Shown piece after piece: positions 27,504 to 36,351 of a stretch of 64,000 nt of DNA (position 1 is its first letter; each line of letters begins with the position of its first letter). The stretch is from Aliterella atlantica CENA595 (GTDB taxonomy: Bacteria; Cyanobacteriota; Cyanobacteriia; Cyanobacteriales; Chroococcidiopsidaceae). The stretch is taken from the NCBI RefSeq assembly GCF_000952155.1, contig NZ_JYON01000001.1, positions 124,001 to 188,000 on the forward strand, given 5' to 3'. Below the pieces are notes generated by a model. That model did no database searches. It saw only the letters and a list, made by a program, of their open reading frames with translations, and was not told the DNA's origin. A program made the translations under genes and the position numbers.

Positions 27504-29087
27504 AAATGTTTCGCTCTCATCTAATAAACTGATACGATCTACTGCTAAACCTATTTGTGCTGCTAGCTGCGAGTACATATCTATTTCTGGCTTTTGCCAA
27601 ATACGCGCCTCCGAGCATTGGTGAGTAATTAACAAACCAATTAGCTCATTTTTCCGCAATATTGGCGCGACTAAGTTTGCTTTTACGGCGAATTGTTCTA
27701 GCGTCCTTCTATAGCAATCAGTTACTCGCGCTGATTTATAAATATCGTTATTTAAAGTTACTTGACCGCTTTTGTAGAGTTCGAGATATTCATTTTTCAA
27801 ACAAGGATCGGTGATTTTCATCTTCAAAGTTTGCGGTAAGTTAGGCGCAACAGATTCAGCTAAAACTACGCCACTCGAATCGATCGGACTTAAACCGAAA
27901 ACAATTACGCGATCGCTTTTAATTGCGCGTCTTATCTCTTTGACTGATGTTTTGAGGATATCTTCTATACTCGTACACTCATGAATGTGCATGGTGATAT
28001 CAGTAATTAGCTGCAATCTTTCAGCTTCGGCTTCTTGCTCTTCTAAAAAACTAACTTTATCGACAGCAAAACCAACTTGGTTTGCCAATTGAGTAAACAA
28101 ATCTATCTCGGAATTTTGCCAAATTCGAGGTTCTGAGCATTGATGAGCGATCAGCAAGCCAATTAACTCGCTGTTGCGTAGAATTGGTGCTACCAAGTTG
28201 GCTTTAACACCAAATTGCTCCAGCATATTGCGGTAGCATTCTGTTACTCGTGGTTCTTGGTAAATATCGTTAATAAACGAAACTTGCCCGTTTCTATACC
28301 TTTCTACATGATTTTCGCGAAAGCAAGGGTCTTCGATTTTGACTTTGATAGTTTGTGGCAAGTTGGGTGCTACTGATTCAGCTACAATAATGCCATCCCA
28401 ATTGCTGACATCAAAACCAAAAATAATCACTCTGTCAGATTTGATCGCGCGTCTAACTTCTTTGACTGTCGTTCTCATTAAATCCTCTAAGCAGATAGCT
28501 TCCCCCATGCGTAGAGTAATTTCTTTGAGTAACTGTGCGTGTTCTGATAGCGCTTCTGCATGGGCGCTATTAGTTCCGTTGTTAGCAAATTGCACTTGCT
28601 GGATCAGGGGAATTGAACTAGCGGTTTCCGGCGGCGGTGTTTGCTCGTCATCTGTAGCTGGTAATTCTGGCGTACGCATCGCGCGATTAGCCAAAAAAGT
28701 AGCAACCAACCCAATTAGCAATAAAGCGGCTACAACCATCTCGACAATCAACAACATTGGTAGTTGTCTTGGCGGTGTAGATGCGATCGCCCGTTCAGTA
28801 GCAGAATCTGCTGAAATGCTAGTTTGAGATTGGGAACGCTCTGAAAAATACTCAAATACAACGTTAGTTGCTAAAATTGGCAGCGCAGAAATAACTAGCA
28901 AAAATACGACAACTTTGGCGCTTAAAGTTAATTTTTGTCGCCAAAAAGGATTCAATCGAGCGATGCGACTGGTAGGGCGATCGCCTGTTTTGATATCTTT
29001 ACTTGCAGGTAATGCTTTAAGATCGCGGACACTATTGCTGTGGCGATCGCCTGTGGTAGGCTCGCTAGGAGGGGAAACTGGACTCAT
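27498..29087 (-). CDS. membrane protein with tandem cyanobacteriochrome-like GAF domains and no output domain
   Basis: 529 residues. Two hydrophobic spans at about 55-75 and 110-132 flank a short periplasmic loop; then two closely similar GAF domains at about 197-350 and 373-525. GAF1 has DPCF (Cys255) and TECYRN (Cys284), GAF2 DPCL (Cys429) and TDCYRR (Cys458). A DXCF cysteine plus a second cysteine about 29 residues later, before EQFxVKANLVAPI, is the pattern of DXCF cyanobacteriochromes, which bind a bilin and sense light; here the residue after the second Cys is Tyr, not the common His, so chromophore binding is an inference. The protein stops after GAF2: no kinase, GGDEF or chemoreceptor domain follows. 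It resembles the N-terminal part of PixJ-type chemoreceptors. Divergent from the phosphate-binding protein gene. Confidence 0.8.
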   Translation of the reverse strand: MSPVSPPSEPTTGDRHSNSVRDLKALPASKDIKTGDRPTSRIARLNPFWRQKLTLSAKVVVFLLVISALPILATNVVFEYFSERSQSQTSISADSATERAIASTPPRQLPMLLIVEMVVAALLLIGLVATFLANRAMRTPELPATDDEQTPPPETASSIPLIQQVQFANNGTNSAHAEALSEHAQLLKEITLRMGEAICLEDLMRTTVKEVRRAIKSDRVIIFGFDVSNWDGIIVAESVAPNLPQTIKVKIEDPCFRENHVERYRNGQVSFINDIYQEPRVTECYRNMLEQFGVKANLVAPILRNSELIGLLIAHQCSEPRIWQNSEIDLFTQLANQVGFAVDKVSFLEEQEAEAERLQLITDITMHIHECTSIEDILKTSVKEIRRAIKSDRVIVFGLSPIDSSGVVLAESVAPNLPQTLKMKITDPCLKNEYLELYKSGQVTLNNDIYKSARVTDCYRRTLEQFAVKANLVAPILRKNELIGLLITHQCSEARIWQKPEIDMYSQLAAQIGLAVDRISLLDESETFL

Positions 29088-29296
29088 TTTGCACTCGCTT
29101 CGCTAAATTTTGCTAGTTGCATTTGTAGTATTTTGATGCTAGAAAATCTTTGCTCAAAAAAACAATCTTAATTTATAGATGCCTGTGTTTCAAGTAAAAT
29201 TATATACATTCTTTTCTGCAATTGTAGGCACATACTGCTTTTATAGGCAATAAATTGCACTTCAACTGGGCAAGAGTAAAATCATTTCAGTAGATA

Positions 29297-30301
29297 ATGG
29301 GCAACGCTAAAAACTTTCAATTGTTATTAGGAATAGGTATTATCGCTAGCTTATTAGCTTTAATTAGTGCAATCTTTGGGTTTGTGAACACTACTAATCC
29401 ACTCAACTCACATAAGCTTGTTAGTACAGCAACTACGCCGAAAGATTGTCAAACTTTTGCTCAAGTGCCTAATGTTCCTGAAGGATTATTTTATTATGGG
29501 GGAACAACAACTTTTGCCTCAATGCGCTTTACGAGCTTAGTTTCGGCAATTAATCAAGCCCATCCTCGATTTAGGTTACGTTATACTGAAAAAATTGGTA
29601 GCGTGTCTGACTCTACTAATAGCATGAAAATGTTGTTAGCAGGAGAAATAAGTTTTATCCAATCAGCACGACCGCTCAATAATAGTGAATTAAAGGCAGC
29701 GAAAGAGCGAGAAATAGTTCTCGACCAAATTCCTATAGCTATTGATGGAGTTGTATTTTTTGTCAATCCGCAGGTATCAATTTCTAGGTTAACCTTGGGA
29801 CAAATTAAAGATATTTTTAAAGGTAAAATTACCAACTGGAAAAGCTTGGGGGGAAAGGATCTACCAATTACACCTATTAGCCGAGATCCTAATGTTAGCG
29901 ATACTGCAAGTTTTATTCAAGAGCAAGTATTAACACGCACAAACTTTGGTAAAACGGTACAAATAGTAGACAATACAACCGCAGCTATTCGTAAGGTAGC
30001 AACAACGCCTGGAGGAATTAGCTATGCTACAGCTTCACAAGTCAATGGGCAAAAAACAGTTTCTCCTTTAGCGCTATCAAGAGAAGATGGAGAAGCTTTT
30101 ATATCACCTTTTGCTGATACCAATAGAGTAGTAAACCATTTTGCCTTTACTGATGGTTCTTACCCACTAACTAGAAAATTATATGTAGTAGTTAAAAGAG
30201 GTGGCATAGACGAGCAAGCAGGTGTAGCTTATGCCAATTTGCTATTAACTGCTGAAGGACAAAGAGCAATCGTAAAAGCTGGTTTTGCACCTATTCGTTA
30301 A
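29297..30301 (+). CDS. phosphate-type (PstS-like) periplasmic substrate-binding protein
   Basis: 334 residues. The N-terminal hydrophobic segment (about 8-28, LLLGIGIIASLLALISAIFGF) is a signal anchor or uncleaved signal. The mature part has the PBP-like phosphate-binding fold: FYYGGTTTFASM near the first lobe, FIQSARPLNNSELKAA, GVVFFVNPQ, LTLGQIKDIFKGKITNWKSLGG (a PstS hallmark) and a late PLTRKLYVVVKRGG. Ligand could be phosphate, but pstC/A/B are absent here and orphan copies have varied roles in cyanobacteria. The start lies 12 bases after a weak purine run. Confidence 0.8.
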   Translation: MGNAKNFQLLLGIGIIASLLALISAIFGFVNTTNPLNSHKLVSTATTPKDCQTFAQVPNVPEGLFYYGGTTTFASMRFTSLVSAINQAHPRFRLRYTEKIGSVSDSTNSMKMLLAGEISFIQSARPLNNSELKAAKEREIVLDQIPIAIDGVVFFVNPQVSISRLTLGQIKDIFKGKITNWKSLGGKDLPITPISRDPNVSDTASFIQEQVLTRTNFGKTVQIVDNTTAAIRKVATTPGGISYATASQVNGQKTVSPLALSREDGEAFISPFADTNRVVNHFAFTDGSYPLTRKLYVVVKRGGIDEQAGVAYANLLLTAEGQRAIVKAGFAPIR

Positions 30302-30340
30302 AGACAAATAAAAAGGGCGATCGCACTTTTATTGCCATAG

Positions 30341-30381
30341 CATTAATCGCGCTATATATATTACTTGCAGCGCGATTAATG
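30341..30381. terminator. hairpin between convergent genes
   Basis: Perfect 13-bp inverted repeat, CATTAATCGCGCT at 30341-30353 and its complement at 30369-30381, with a 15-base loop. It sits between the PstS-like gene (+) and the acidic protein gene (-), so it probably acts as a bidirectional terminator. Confidence 0.65.
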
Positions 30382-30432
30382 TTAAAATTAACTAGGAAAA
30401 CGACCAGCATTTATTACCTGGTACTAATAAAT

Positions 30433-30804
30433 CTATTTACCAGGTTGACCTTTTTCTAAGGCTTTTTGAATTAGATCGTCACTGACATTGCCAACAGCTT
30501 CAGTTCCGGCAACATCTTTAGCCATATCCATATAATCGTTAGGATCGCCTGTTTCCTTGGCTTCGAGTTTTGTGTCATTTGATGAGTTAGACGTTTGAAA
30601 GTTAGGTGCTGTTGCTTCAGCAGCGGCTTTTTCGCCTTCATCGGTACGATCTATATCGCTAACGCTAAATTGCTGTGCAGCAGCATAATCAGCATCAAAA
30701 TCAACTGACTGCATCTTTTCTCTGCCTTCAGCCATGCTTTCAGCAGCTAATTGTGCATCTTGAGTAGAAGCTTGGTTAGCATCAGGTTTGATTGTTTCTG
30801 ACAT
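30433..30804 (-). CDS. hypothetical hydrophilic acidic protein, 123 residues
   Basis: The start is placed at the ATG giving MSETIKPDANQ because AGGAC lies just upstream; an open frame reaches 30870 but lacks such a site. The protein is alanine-, glutamate- and aspartate-rich with no signal peptide or membrane span and low predicted order (DAQLAAESMAEGREKMQSVD, GEKAAAEATAPNF), ending in a helix ALEKGQPGK. Such disordered proteins accumulate under stress in cyanobacteria, but I cannot assign a function. It is divergent from the carotenoid protein gene with about 200 bases between. Confidence 0.6.
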   Translation of the reverse strand: MSETIKPDANQASTQDAQLAAESMAEGREKMQSVDFDADYAAAQQFSVSDIDRTDEGEKAAAEATAPNFQTSNSSNDTKLEAKETGDPNDYMDMAKDVAGTEAVGNVSDDLIQKALEKGQPGK

Positions 30805-31006
30805 ATAAAAAGTCCTATGAGCTATTTTTAATGGTGCAGATATCGTATCAAAGCGATCGCCTACCTCCATAACCTCATAAAGATAGATTTTGAAAACTTA
30901 TAGGAATAGCCAAATAATAAAACTCTCTCTCTTGGAGGGCGATTTAGCGTGTTAATCTCTGTTACGCCTAAGTTTGAAGAAACAAATTTAGATCGAGGAT
31001 AAATTT

Positions 31007-31537
31007 ATGGCTGGAAATCATGGTGAAAATCAACCTCAAGCTCTTACTCAAGATCCCCAAAATGCAGTAAAAGCGTTTGAGTCTTTAGATACTGACGCTA
31101 AACTTGCTTTGTTTTATTATATTTATGAAAAGATGGGAGATTCAGTTACTCCTGCGGCTCCTGCGGCAACTGAACCAGAACTCGCGCCCAGATTGCTAGG
31201 CGATTTTTATAACTTATCGAAAGACGAGCAGTTAGCAATTATGCGCCAAATCGTTAATTGTGAGGATACAGATTATTCTCGCGCTTATGGGGCTTTGAAA
31301 GAAAACAATCAACTAATGGTTTGGTACGCTTGGGCGCAAGCGATGGGAGATACAGTTGTAGGAATGCCCCAGAACCATCAAAAGTCGCAATCTTTGAGCG
31401 ATACTCTATCTCAAATCGAAAAGTTAGAGTTTGAAGAACAAATTTCCATGCTACGCACAATTGCCAGCGACATGGGTTATACCGATGTCAAGCCAATTGA
31501 AACTCAAGCGCAAACAGGGAAAACAGCTAGTTTATAG
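31007..31537 (+). CDS. helical carotenoid protein (OCP N-terminal domain homologue)
   Basis: 176 residues corresponding to the all-helical carotenoid-binding N-terminal domain of the orange carotenoid protein; the C-terminal NTF2-like sensor domain is missing, as in HCPs. Helices such as QNAVKAFESLDTDAKLALFYYIYEKMG, PRLLGDFYNLSKDEQLAIMRQIV, SRAYGALKENNQLMVWYAWAQAMGD and FEEQISMLRTIASDMGY match the Carot_N pattern. HCPs bind ketocarotenoid and quench singlet oxygen or phycobilisome excitation. The start ATG follows GAGG. Its neighbours here (GAF protein, sunscreen block) fit a photoprotection island, but co-regulation is not shown. Confidence 0.88.
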   Translation: MAGNHGENQPQALTQDPQNAVKAFESLDTDAKLALFYYIYEKMGDSVTPAAPAATEPELAPRLLGDFYNLSKDEQLAIMRQIVNCEDTDYSRAYGALKENNQLMVWYAWAQAMGDTVVGMPQNHQKSQSLSDTLSQIEKLEFEEQISMLRTIASDMGYTDVKPIETQAQTGKTASL

Positions 31538-31598
31538 AGTGCTTTGAGCGAGGGAGACAAGGGGGACTACAGGGGGATACTCCCCTAACCCCCTCTTT

Positions 31599-31624
31599 AA
31601 TTACGAATTACGAATTACGAATTA
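31599..31624. repeat. ATTACGA heptamer repeat, three units
   Basis: Tandem AATTACG units between the carotenoid protein gene and the ABC ATPase gene; the last base pairs overlap the ATPase stop codon. Same unit as at 2667-2694. Confidence 0.7.
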
Positions 31625-32386
31625 AGAAGCTGCTAGCTGACCTAAATCTGCTGGTGTGAGGTTGGGGTGAATAACTTGCCCGTCGCGGAACCAGACAATT
31701 CGTTGAGTTTGGCGGGCTACGTCTGCTTCGTGAGTAACCATAACAATTGTGATGCCAGTAGCGTTAAGTTCGCCAAAAATGTCCATTACTTCTTGCGTAG
31801 TGCGCGAATCTAAAGCCCCTGTAGGCTCGTCAGCAAGTAACAAAACAGGTCGATTGACGATCGCTCTAGCAATTGCAACTCGTTGTTGTTGTCCGCCAGA
31901 TAGTTGATTGGGGCGATTGTTGACGCGATTTTCTAAGCCTACCCGTTTTAACGCAAGCATAGCGCGATCGCGCCGTTCGGCATTGCTAATACCTGCATAA
32001 ACCATTGGTAACATGACATTTTCCATCGCGCTTAACTGTGATAGCAGATGGAATTGCTGAAAGACAAAGCCAATTTTGAGATTGCGGATATGGGCAAGTT
32101 CGGCATCATCCAACTTAGCGACATCTACCTTATCTAGATAATAGTGTCCATCAGTCGGGCGATCGAGGCAGCCAATAATATTCATAGCCGTAGACTTTCC
32201 CGAACCAGAAGCGCCCATAATCGCACAGTATTCGCCTTGTTCTACAACCAAGTTGACATCAACAAGCGCTTTTACTTCAGTTTCCCCTGCCCCATATACT
32301 TTAGAAATGTCTTCCAAGCGGATAATAACAGCTTTGTCAGCAGGTTTAAGCTTTGGTTCAGCAGTTATAAATTTATTGACTGACAT
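31622..32386 (-). CDS. ABC exporter ATP-binding subunit (MacB/DevA-like)
   Basis: 254 residues. Walker [10 protein letters not shown] (58-66), signature LSGGQQQR (about 163-170), Walker [14 protein letters not shown] and H-loop VTHEAD are complete. The subfamily is the LolD/MacB/DevA type that powers FtsX-like permeases. It is the last gene of a three-gene exporter unit, 112 bases after the permease gene. ATP binding and hydrolysis would drive substrate transfer through the HlyD-type adaptor to an outer-membrane TolC, which is not encoded here. Substrate unknown. Confidence 0.92.
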   Translation of the reverse strand: MSVNKFITAEPKLKPADKAVIIRLEDISKVYGAGETEVKALVDVNLVVEQGEYCAIMGASGSGKSTAMNIIGCLDRPTDGHYYLDKVDVAKLDDAELAHIRNLKIGFVFQQFHLLSQLSAMENVMLPMVYAGISNAERRDRAMLALKRVGLENRVNNRPNQLSGGQQQRVAIARAIVNRPVLLLADEPTGALDSRTTQEVMDIFGELNATGITIVMVTHEADVARQTQRIVWFRDGQVIHPNLTPADLGQLAAS

Positions 32387-32498
32387 ATATTTATATTATT
32401 TTTATTAACTCTTAATTAGTAACTCACCCATCCCCGCTTTAACTCAAAACTACTTCTAATAACCTCATAACCTCTTTAACTAAAAACTAAAAACTACT

Positions 32499-33716
32499 TC
32501 AAGCGCTGCGTAAAGCAACAATAGGATCGAGCCTAGCGGCGCGACGGGCGGGGATAACGCCAAAAAATAGACCAATCCCACCAGAAACACCAACAGCAAG
32601 AGCGATCGCGATAGGGGAAATTCCTGCTTCTAAAGGAGTAAGCGCTCCAACTAACAGCACGCCGCTAACACCGAAAGCCGTACCTAACAAACCACCAGCA
32701 ACAGCCAGAATCACAGCTTCAATTGTAAACTGCACTAAAATATCTTGCTGAGTAGCGCCAATAGCTTTACGCAGTCCGATTTCTTGGGTGCGCTCGGTTA
32801 CAGAAACGAGCATGATATTCATGATGCCGATACCGCCAACAAATAGAGAAATTGAAGCGATCGCACCGAGCATAATTGTTAAAGCACCTGTGACTTTACC
32901 TACAGTTTCTAAAGCATCTTTTTGCGATCTAATAGTAAAGTCATCTTCGCCCGTTAGTTTGTGGCGCAGCCGAAGTAAGTTACGTAACTGAAATTCTGCT
33001 GCATCTACGCTGTTAGTGTCTCTAGCAGAAGCGACAAGATAAGTTAAAGGAATGCCATAAGGAGAAGTGCGCCCGACAATACGATTTGCCATTGTCGTGA
33101 CTGGCACAAAAGCAGCATCATCATAATCAGTCCCAAAGCCCGAACCTTTAGATTCTAGTACGCCGACTACTTGATAAGTGGCATTTTTGATTCGCATTTG
33201 CTGACCGATAGGCTGCGTGTTGCCAAATAAGCGATCGGCTAAATCTGCACCTAATACAGTAACTTGATTGCTGCGTTGGATATCTATCTGTGTCAAAAAG
33301 CGCCCTTTAGCTGTTTCAAAGTCGCGTACCGATAAAAAACTTGGAGTTGTACCAATCACATTGACATCGGTATTTCTGTTGCGGTAGGTGACTACTGCTC
33401 TAGAATTGACTTCAGGAGCTACTCCAACTATTGTTGGCACTTGATTGGCGATCGCTTCTGCATCTGCTAGCACCAATGTTTTAGGTAAGTCAAAGGTGAT
33501 GCGTTGAGTTTCTCGGTTGCCAGGAATTACAAATAGTACGTTTGGTCCTAAAGATTCTAATTCGCCAGCAATATACTTTTGCGCTCCTTCCCCAATACCA
33601 ATCATGGCAATTACCGAGGCATTGCCAATAATAATCCCCAACATAGTTAAGCTGCTACGTAGCTTATTTGCTAGTAGCGTAGTCGCCGCCATTTTGAAAC
33701 TTTCTACAGGATTCAT
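32499..33716 (-). CDS. MacB/DevC-like ABC permease (FtsX domain)
   Basis: 405 residues. An N-terminal span (LRSSLTMLGIIIGNASVIAMIGIG), a large periplasmic MacB_PCD domain (about 45-240) and three C-terminal spans (IMLGAIASISLFVGGIGIMNIMLVSV, FTIEAVILAVAGGLLGTAFGVSG, GISPIAIALAVGVSGGIGLFFGVIPARRAARLDP). This is the standard four-span topology. The start overlaps the end of the adaptor gene by 4 bases (ATGA), so the two are translationally coupled. Confidence 0.92.
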   Translation of the reverse strand: MNPVESFKMAATTLLANKLRSSLTMLGIIIGNASVIAMIGIGEGAQKYIAGELESLGPNVLFVIPGNRETQRITFDLPKTLVLADAEAIANQVPTIVGVAPEVNSRAVVTYRNRNTDVNVIGTTPSFLSVRDFETAKGRFLTQIDIQRSNQVTVLGADLADRLFGNTQPIGQQMRIKNATYQVVGVLESKGSGFGTDYDDAAFVPVTTMANRIVGRTSPYGIPLTYLVASARDTNSVDAAEFQLRNLLRLRHKLTGEDDFTIRSQKDALETVGKVTGALTIMLGAIASISLFVGGIGIMNIMLVSVTERTQEIGLRKAIGATQQDILVQFTIEAVILAVAGGLLGTAFGVSGVLLVGALTPLEAGISPIAIALAVGVSGGIGLFFGVIPARRAARLDPIVALRSA

Positions 33717-35179
33717 TCAACCTCTACATCTGGAAGATCTATTTTGTAATCAGGTGGCGGGGACAAGAATATGCGATCGCCTGGTTCTACTCCCGATATA
33801 ATTTGGGTTTGGTCTTGAACAGCCGAACCAATTTCTACTGGACTAAACTTTGCTTTATTTTTATCATTGGGAATTAATACGCCTGTTTGTCCCTGTTTGT
33901 TGGTGACGATAGCGGCTGTCGGTACTACTAGCGCATCTTTTACATCTGCACCGAGGATTGTAAGATCGACATTCATGCCCGATCGCAATGCATCTTGTCC
34001 TGTAACTAAAGCTATCCGCGCTTGAAAGGATGTAACGTTTTGCTCGACTACAGCTTCAGGGGAAATTAGCCGGATTCGACCTTTAAATACTTGGTTGGGA
34101 TAGGCATCGGCAACTATTTCTACTGATTGTCCTGACTTAATTTGCCCGATATCGACTTCGGGAATTTGGGCGAGGACTTCTAAGCCACGCGCGATCGCGA
34201 CAATCGATGTAGATGTAGCTGAAGCTGTACTAGAAGCTGAGGTTGTGGGCGTAACAAATGCGCCTTCTGTAGCGTATTTCTGCGTGACGATGCCAGCAAA
34301 GGGAGCGCGAATAATAGTATCGTTTAGCTGCACTTGGATTGCTTTAAGTTCGCTAGCTGCGGCGGCTACTGCGGCTTGTCTTTGGGCTATTTCTTCGGGG
34401 CGCGAACCATTTTGGAGTTGCTGCAAAGCTTCCCGCGCTTCTGCTACTGCGGCTTGTCTTTGGGCTATTTCTTCCGAGCGGCTACCGCTTCTGACTTCTG
34501 CTAACCGCCTTTGGGCTTCTTGTAAGTTGGCTTTGGCACTGCGATCGTCGGCAATGACTTCATCTAAGGTATCTTGAGCGATCGCACCTTGGCTTGCTAG
34601 GTTCCGATTGCGCTGTACTCGGCTGCTAGTCAGGTTTACTCGCGCTTGTGCTGCCTCTACTTGCGCTTGTGCTTGGGCTATTTCTTCGGGACGATTGCCT
34701 GTACGTGCTTGGTCTAACTGTGCCTGTGCTTGGTCTAGACGCGCTTGTGCTTGGGCTATTTCTTCAGGGCGGCTTCCGGCGCGGGTTTCGTCTAGTTGGG
34801 CTTGAGATTGGGCGAGGTTGGCGCGAGCTTTGGTTAGTTGCGCTTGGAGGTCAGTATCGTCCATGCGGGCAATAATTTGCCCTTGCTCTACTTTATCTCC
34901 TTGGTCTACAAGTAGTTGTACTAAACGACCAGAGGTTTTTGGACTGAGGTTGACGCTTTGGACTGGTACGACTTTGCCGCTGGCTGTGATGCGGAGGGTG
35001 ACATCTTTGGCTGTGACGGGTACTGTTAAGGCGGCAATGTCTAATTTGGGTGTGGCGCGATTAGCAATTATAAAATAGGTCGTCCCACTAACTAAAATAC
35101 CAGCACTTAATATGCCTAGCAGCCACTTAGAAGGATGTTTGACTTTACCAATTAGTGGCAGTTGCATGTGGGTGGTCAT
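33713..35179 (-). CDS. HlyD/MacA-family periplasmic adaptor of the ABC exporter
   Basis: 488 residues. One N-terminal membrane span (about 20-40), a lipoyl-like hairpin half (ASGKVVPVQSVNLSPKTSGRL, IIRAPFAGIVTQKYATEGAF), a very long alpha-helical hairpin (about 110-285) and beta-barrel/membrane-proximal domains. The helical hairpin carries four copies of GSRPEEIAQ-type units at 135, 161, 232 and 258, exactly 26 residues apart within each arm, so the hairpin grew by duplication of a coiled-coil module. It would bridge the inner-membrane MacB-like pump to TolC. Cyanobacterial DevB is the nearest functional model (glycolipid or envelope export). Confidence 0.9.
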   Translation of the reverse strand: MTTHMQLPLIGKVKHPSKWLLGILSAGILVSGTTYFIIANRATPKLDIAALTVPVTAKDVTLRITASGKVVPVQSVNLSPKTSGRLVQLLVDQGDKVEQGQIIARMDDTDLQAQLTKARANLAQSQAQLDETRAGSRPEEIAQAQARLDQAQAQLDQARTGNRPEEIAQAQAQVEAAQARVNLTSSRVQRNRNLASQGAIAQDTLDEVIADDRSAKANLQEAQRRLAEVRSGSRSEEIAQRQAAVAEAREALQQLQNGSRPEEIAQRQAAVAAAASELKAIQVQLNDTIIRAPFAGIVTQKYATEGAFVTPTTSASSTASATSTSIVAIARGLEVLAQIPEVDIGQIKSGQSVEIVADAYPNQVFKGRIRLISPEAVVEQNVTSFQARIALVTGQDALRSGMNVDLTILGADVKDALVVPTAAIVTNKQGQTGVLIPNDKNKAKFSPVEIGSAVQDQTQIISGVEPGDRIFLSPPPDYKIDLPDVEVE

Positions 35180-35349
35180 GGAGTAAGGAGTTTTAAGCTG
35201 ATTTGGTGTTGCTTATATTGATTTTAACAATTTGCGATCGGTTGCTATGGGGGGATTAACGAACCATAGGAGGGGTAGGGGCGCTGCGGCATTGTGCCCG
35301 TACAGGGGAAAGATAAAATTTGATATGTATGAGATTGTTATAGTGGAAG

Positions 35350-36300
35350 GTGGTAGCGCTTTATGGGCTGATGGTTATTTCTCTTGATTGGCAGCATCGG
35401 GTTGGTTCTCAAAGAGACTGGGTTTGGCGGGGCTGGCAAACTCGTTATACTTATATTCGCTCGGAGAGTAAGACGGGTACGCCGCTGATTTTGTTGCATG
35501 GGTTTGGCGCTTCGATTGGACATTGGCGCAACAATTTATCGGTGTTGGCGCAGTCTCACACTGTTTATGCTTTGGATATGTTGGGTTTTGGCGCTTCGGA
35601 AAAGCCTGCGGTTGATTATAGTGTGGCGCTTTGGGTGGATCAGGTTTATGATTTTTGGCGGACTTTTATTCGCACTCCGGCGATTTTGATTGGCAATTCT
35701 ACTGGCTCTCAAGTGACTTTGGCAGCCGCAGCTATGCATCCTGAGATGGTGCAAGGGGTGGTGATGTTGAGTTTGCCGGATTTGTCCGTTAGAGAGGAGG
35801 CTATGCCAAAACTACTGCGTCCGGCGATCGCTGCAATTGAAAATTTGGTTGCTTCTCCGCTATTACTAAAGGCAATATTTCGGGTTGTACGCCGACCTGG
35901 TATTGTGAAGCGTTGGGCGGGGATGGCTTATGCTAATAGTGAGGCGGTGACTGATGAGTTGGTAGATATTTTGGTAGGTCCGGCTCAAGATCGCGGTAGT
36001 GCTAGTGCTTTTGCTGGGGTACTAAGGGCGATGATTGGTTCGCAGTTTGCGCCCAGTGTAAAATCTGTGTTACCGAGTTTGAAGATGCCGATATTATTGA
36101 TTTGGGGGCAGCAAGATCGGATGGTTCCCCCAATTTTTGCCCGTCAGTTTGCTGACTATAATCCTGAGTACGTGCAATTATTGAGTCTGGAAAATGCTGG
36201 ACACTGCGCTCATGATGAATGTCCAGATGAGGTCAATCAAGCAATCTTGGACTGGATTAAAGGTTTTAATAGTAGGGCTATGCGTGCTGCAATTGCGTAG
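35350..36300 (+). CDS. alpha/beta hydrolase
   Basis: 316 residues. Oxyanion-hole HGFGASIGHW near residue 55, nucleophile Ser in GNSTGSQ, acid in WGQQDRMVPP and His in NAGHCAHDE form a complete triad. The N-terminus is short and slightly hydrophobic (LYGLMVISLDW). Starts possible: GTG 35350 or ATG 35371. Plant and cyanobacterial relatives act as esterases or as pheophytinase-like enzymes; the substrate is not evident. It is the only plus-strand gene between the exporter and the scytonemin block and is convergent with tyrA. Confidence 0.85.
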   Translation: MVALYGLMVISLDWQHRVGSQRDWVWRGWQTRYTYIRSESKTGTPLILLHGFGASIGHWRNNLSVLAQSHTVYALDMLGFGASEKPAVDYSVALWVDQVYDFWRTFIRTPAILIGNSTGSQVTLAAAAMHPEMVQGVVMLSLPDLSVREEAMPKLLRPAIAAIENLVASPLLLKAIFRVVRRPGIVKRWAGMAYANSEAVTDELVDILVGPAQDRGSASAFAGVLRAMIGSQFAPSVKSVLPSLKMPILLIWGQQDRMVPPIFARQFADYNPEYVQLLSLENAGHCAHDECPDEVNQAILDWIKGFNSRAMRAAIA

Positions 36301-36322
36301 ATTTTTCCGTTACGCGTTATCT

Positions 36323-36351
36323 GTGAAGACATAGCAGTGCTACGTCTTCAC
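36323..36351. repeat. palindromic repeat between convergent hydrolase and tyrA genes
   Basis: GTGAAGACATAGCA and a near-complement (one mismatch) around one base; touches the tyrA stop codon. Same family as 26669-26720. May terminate both transcripts. Confidence 0.65.
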
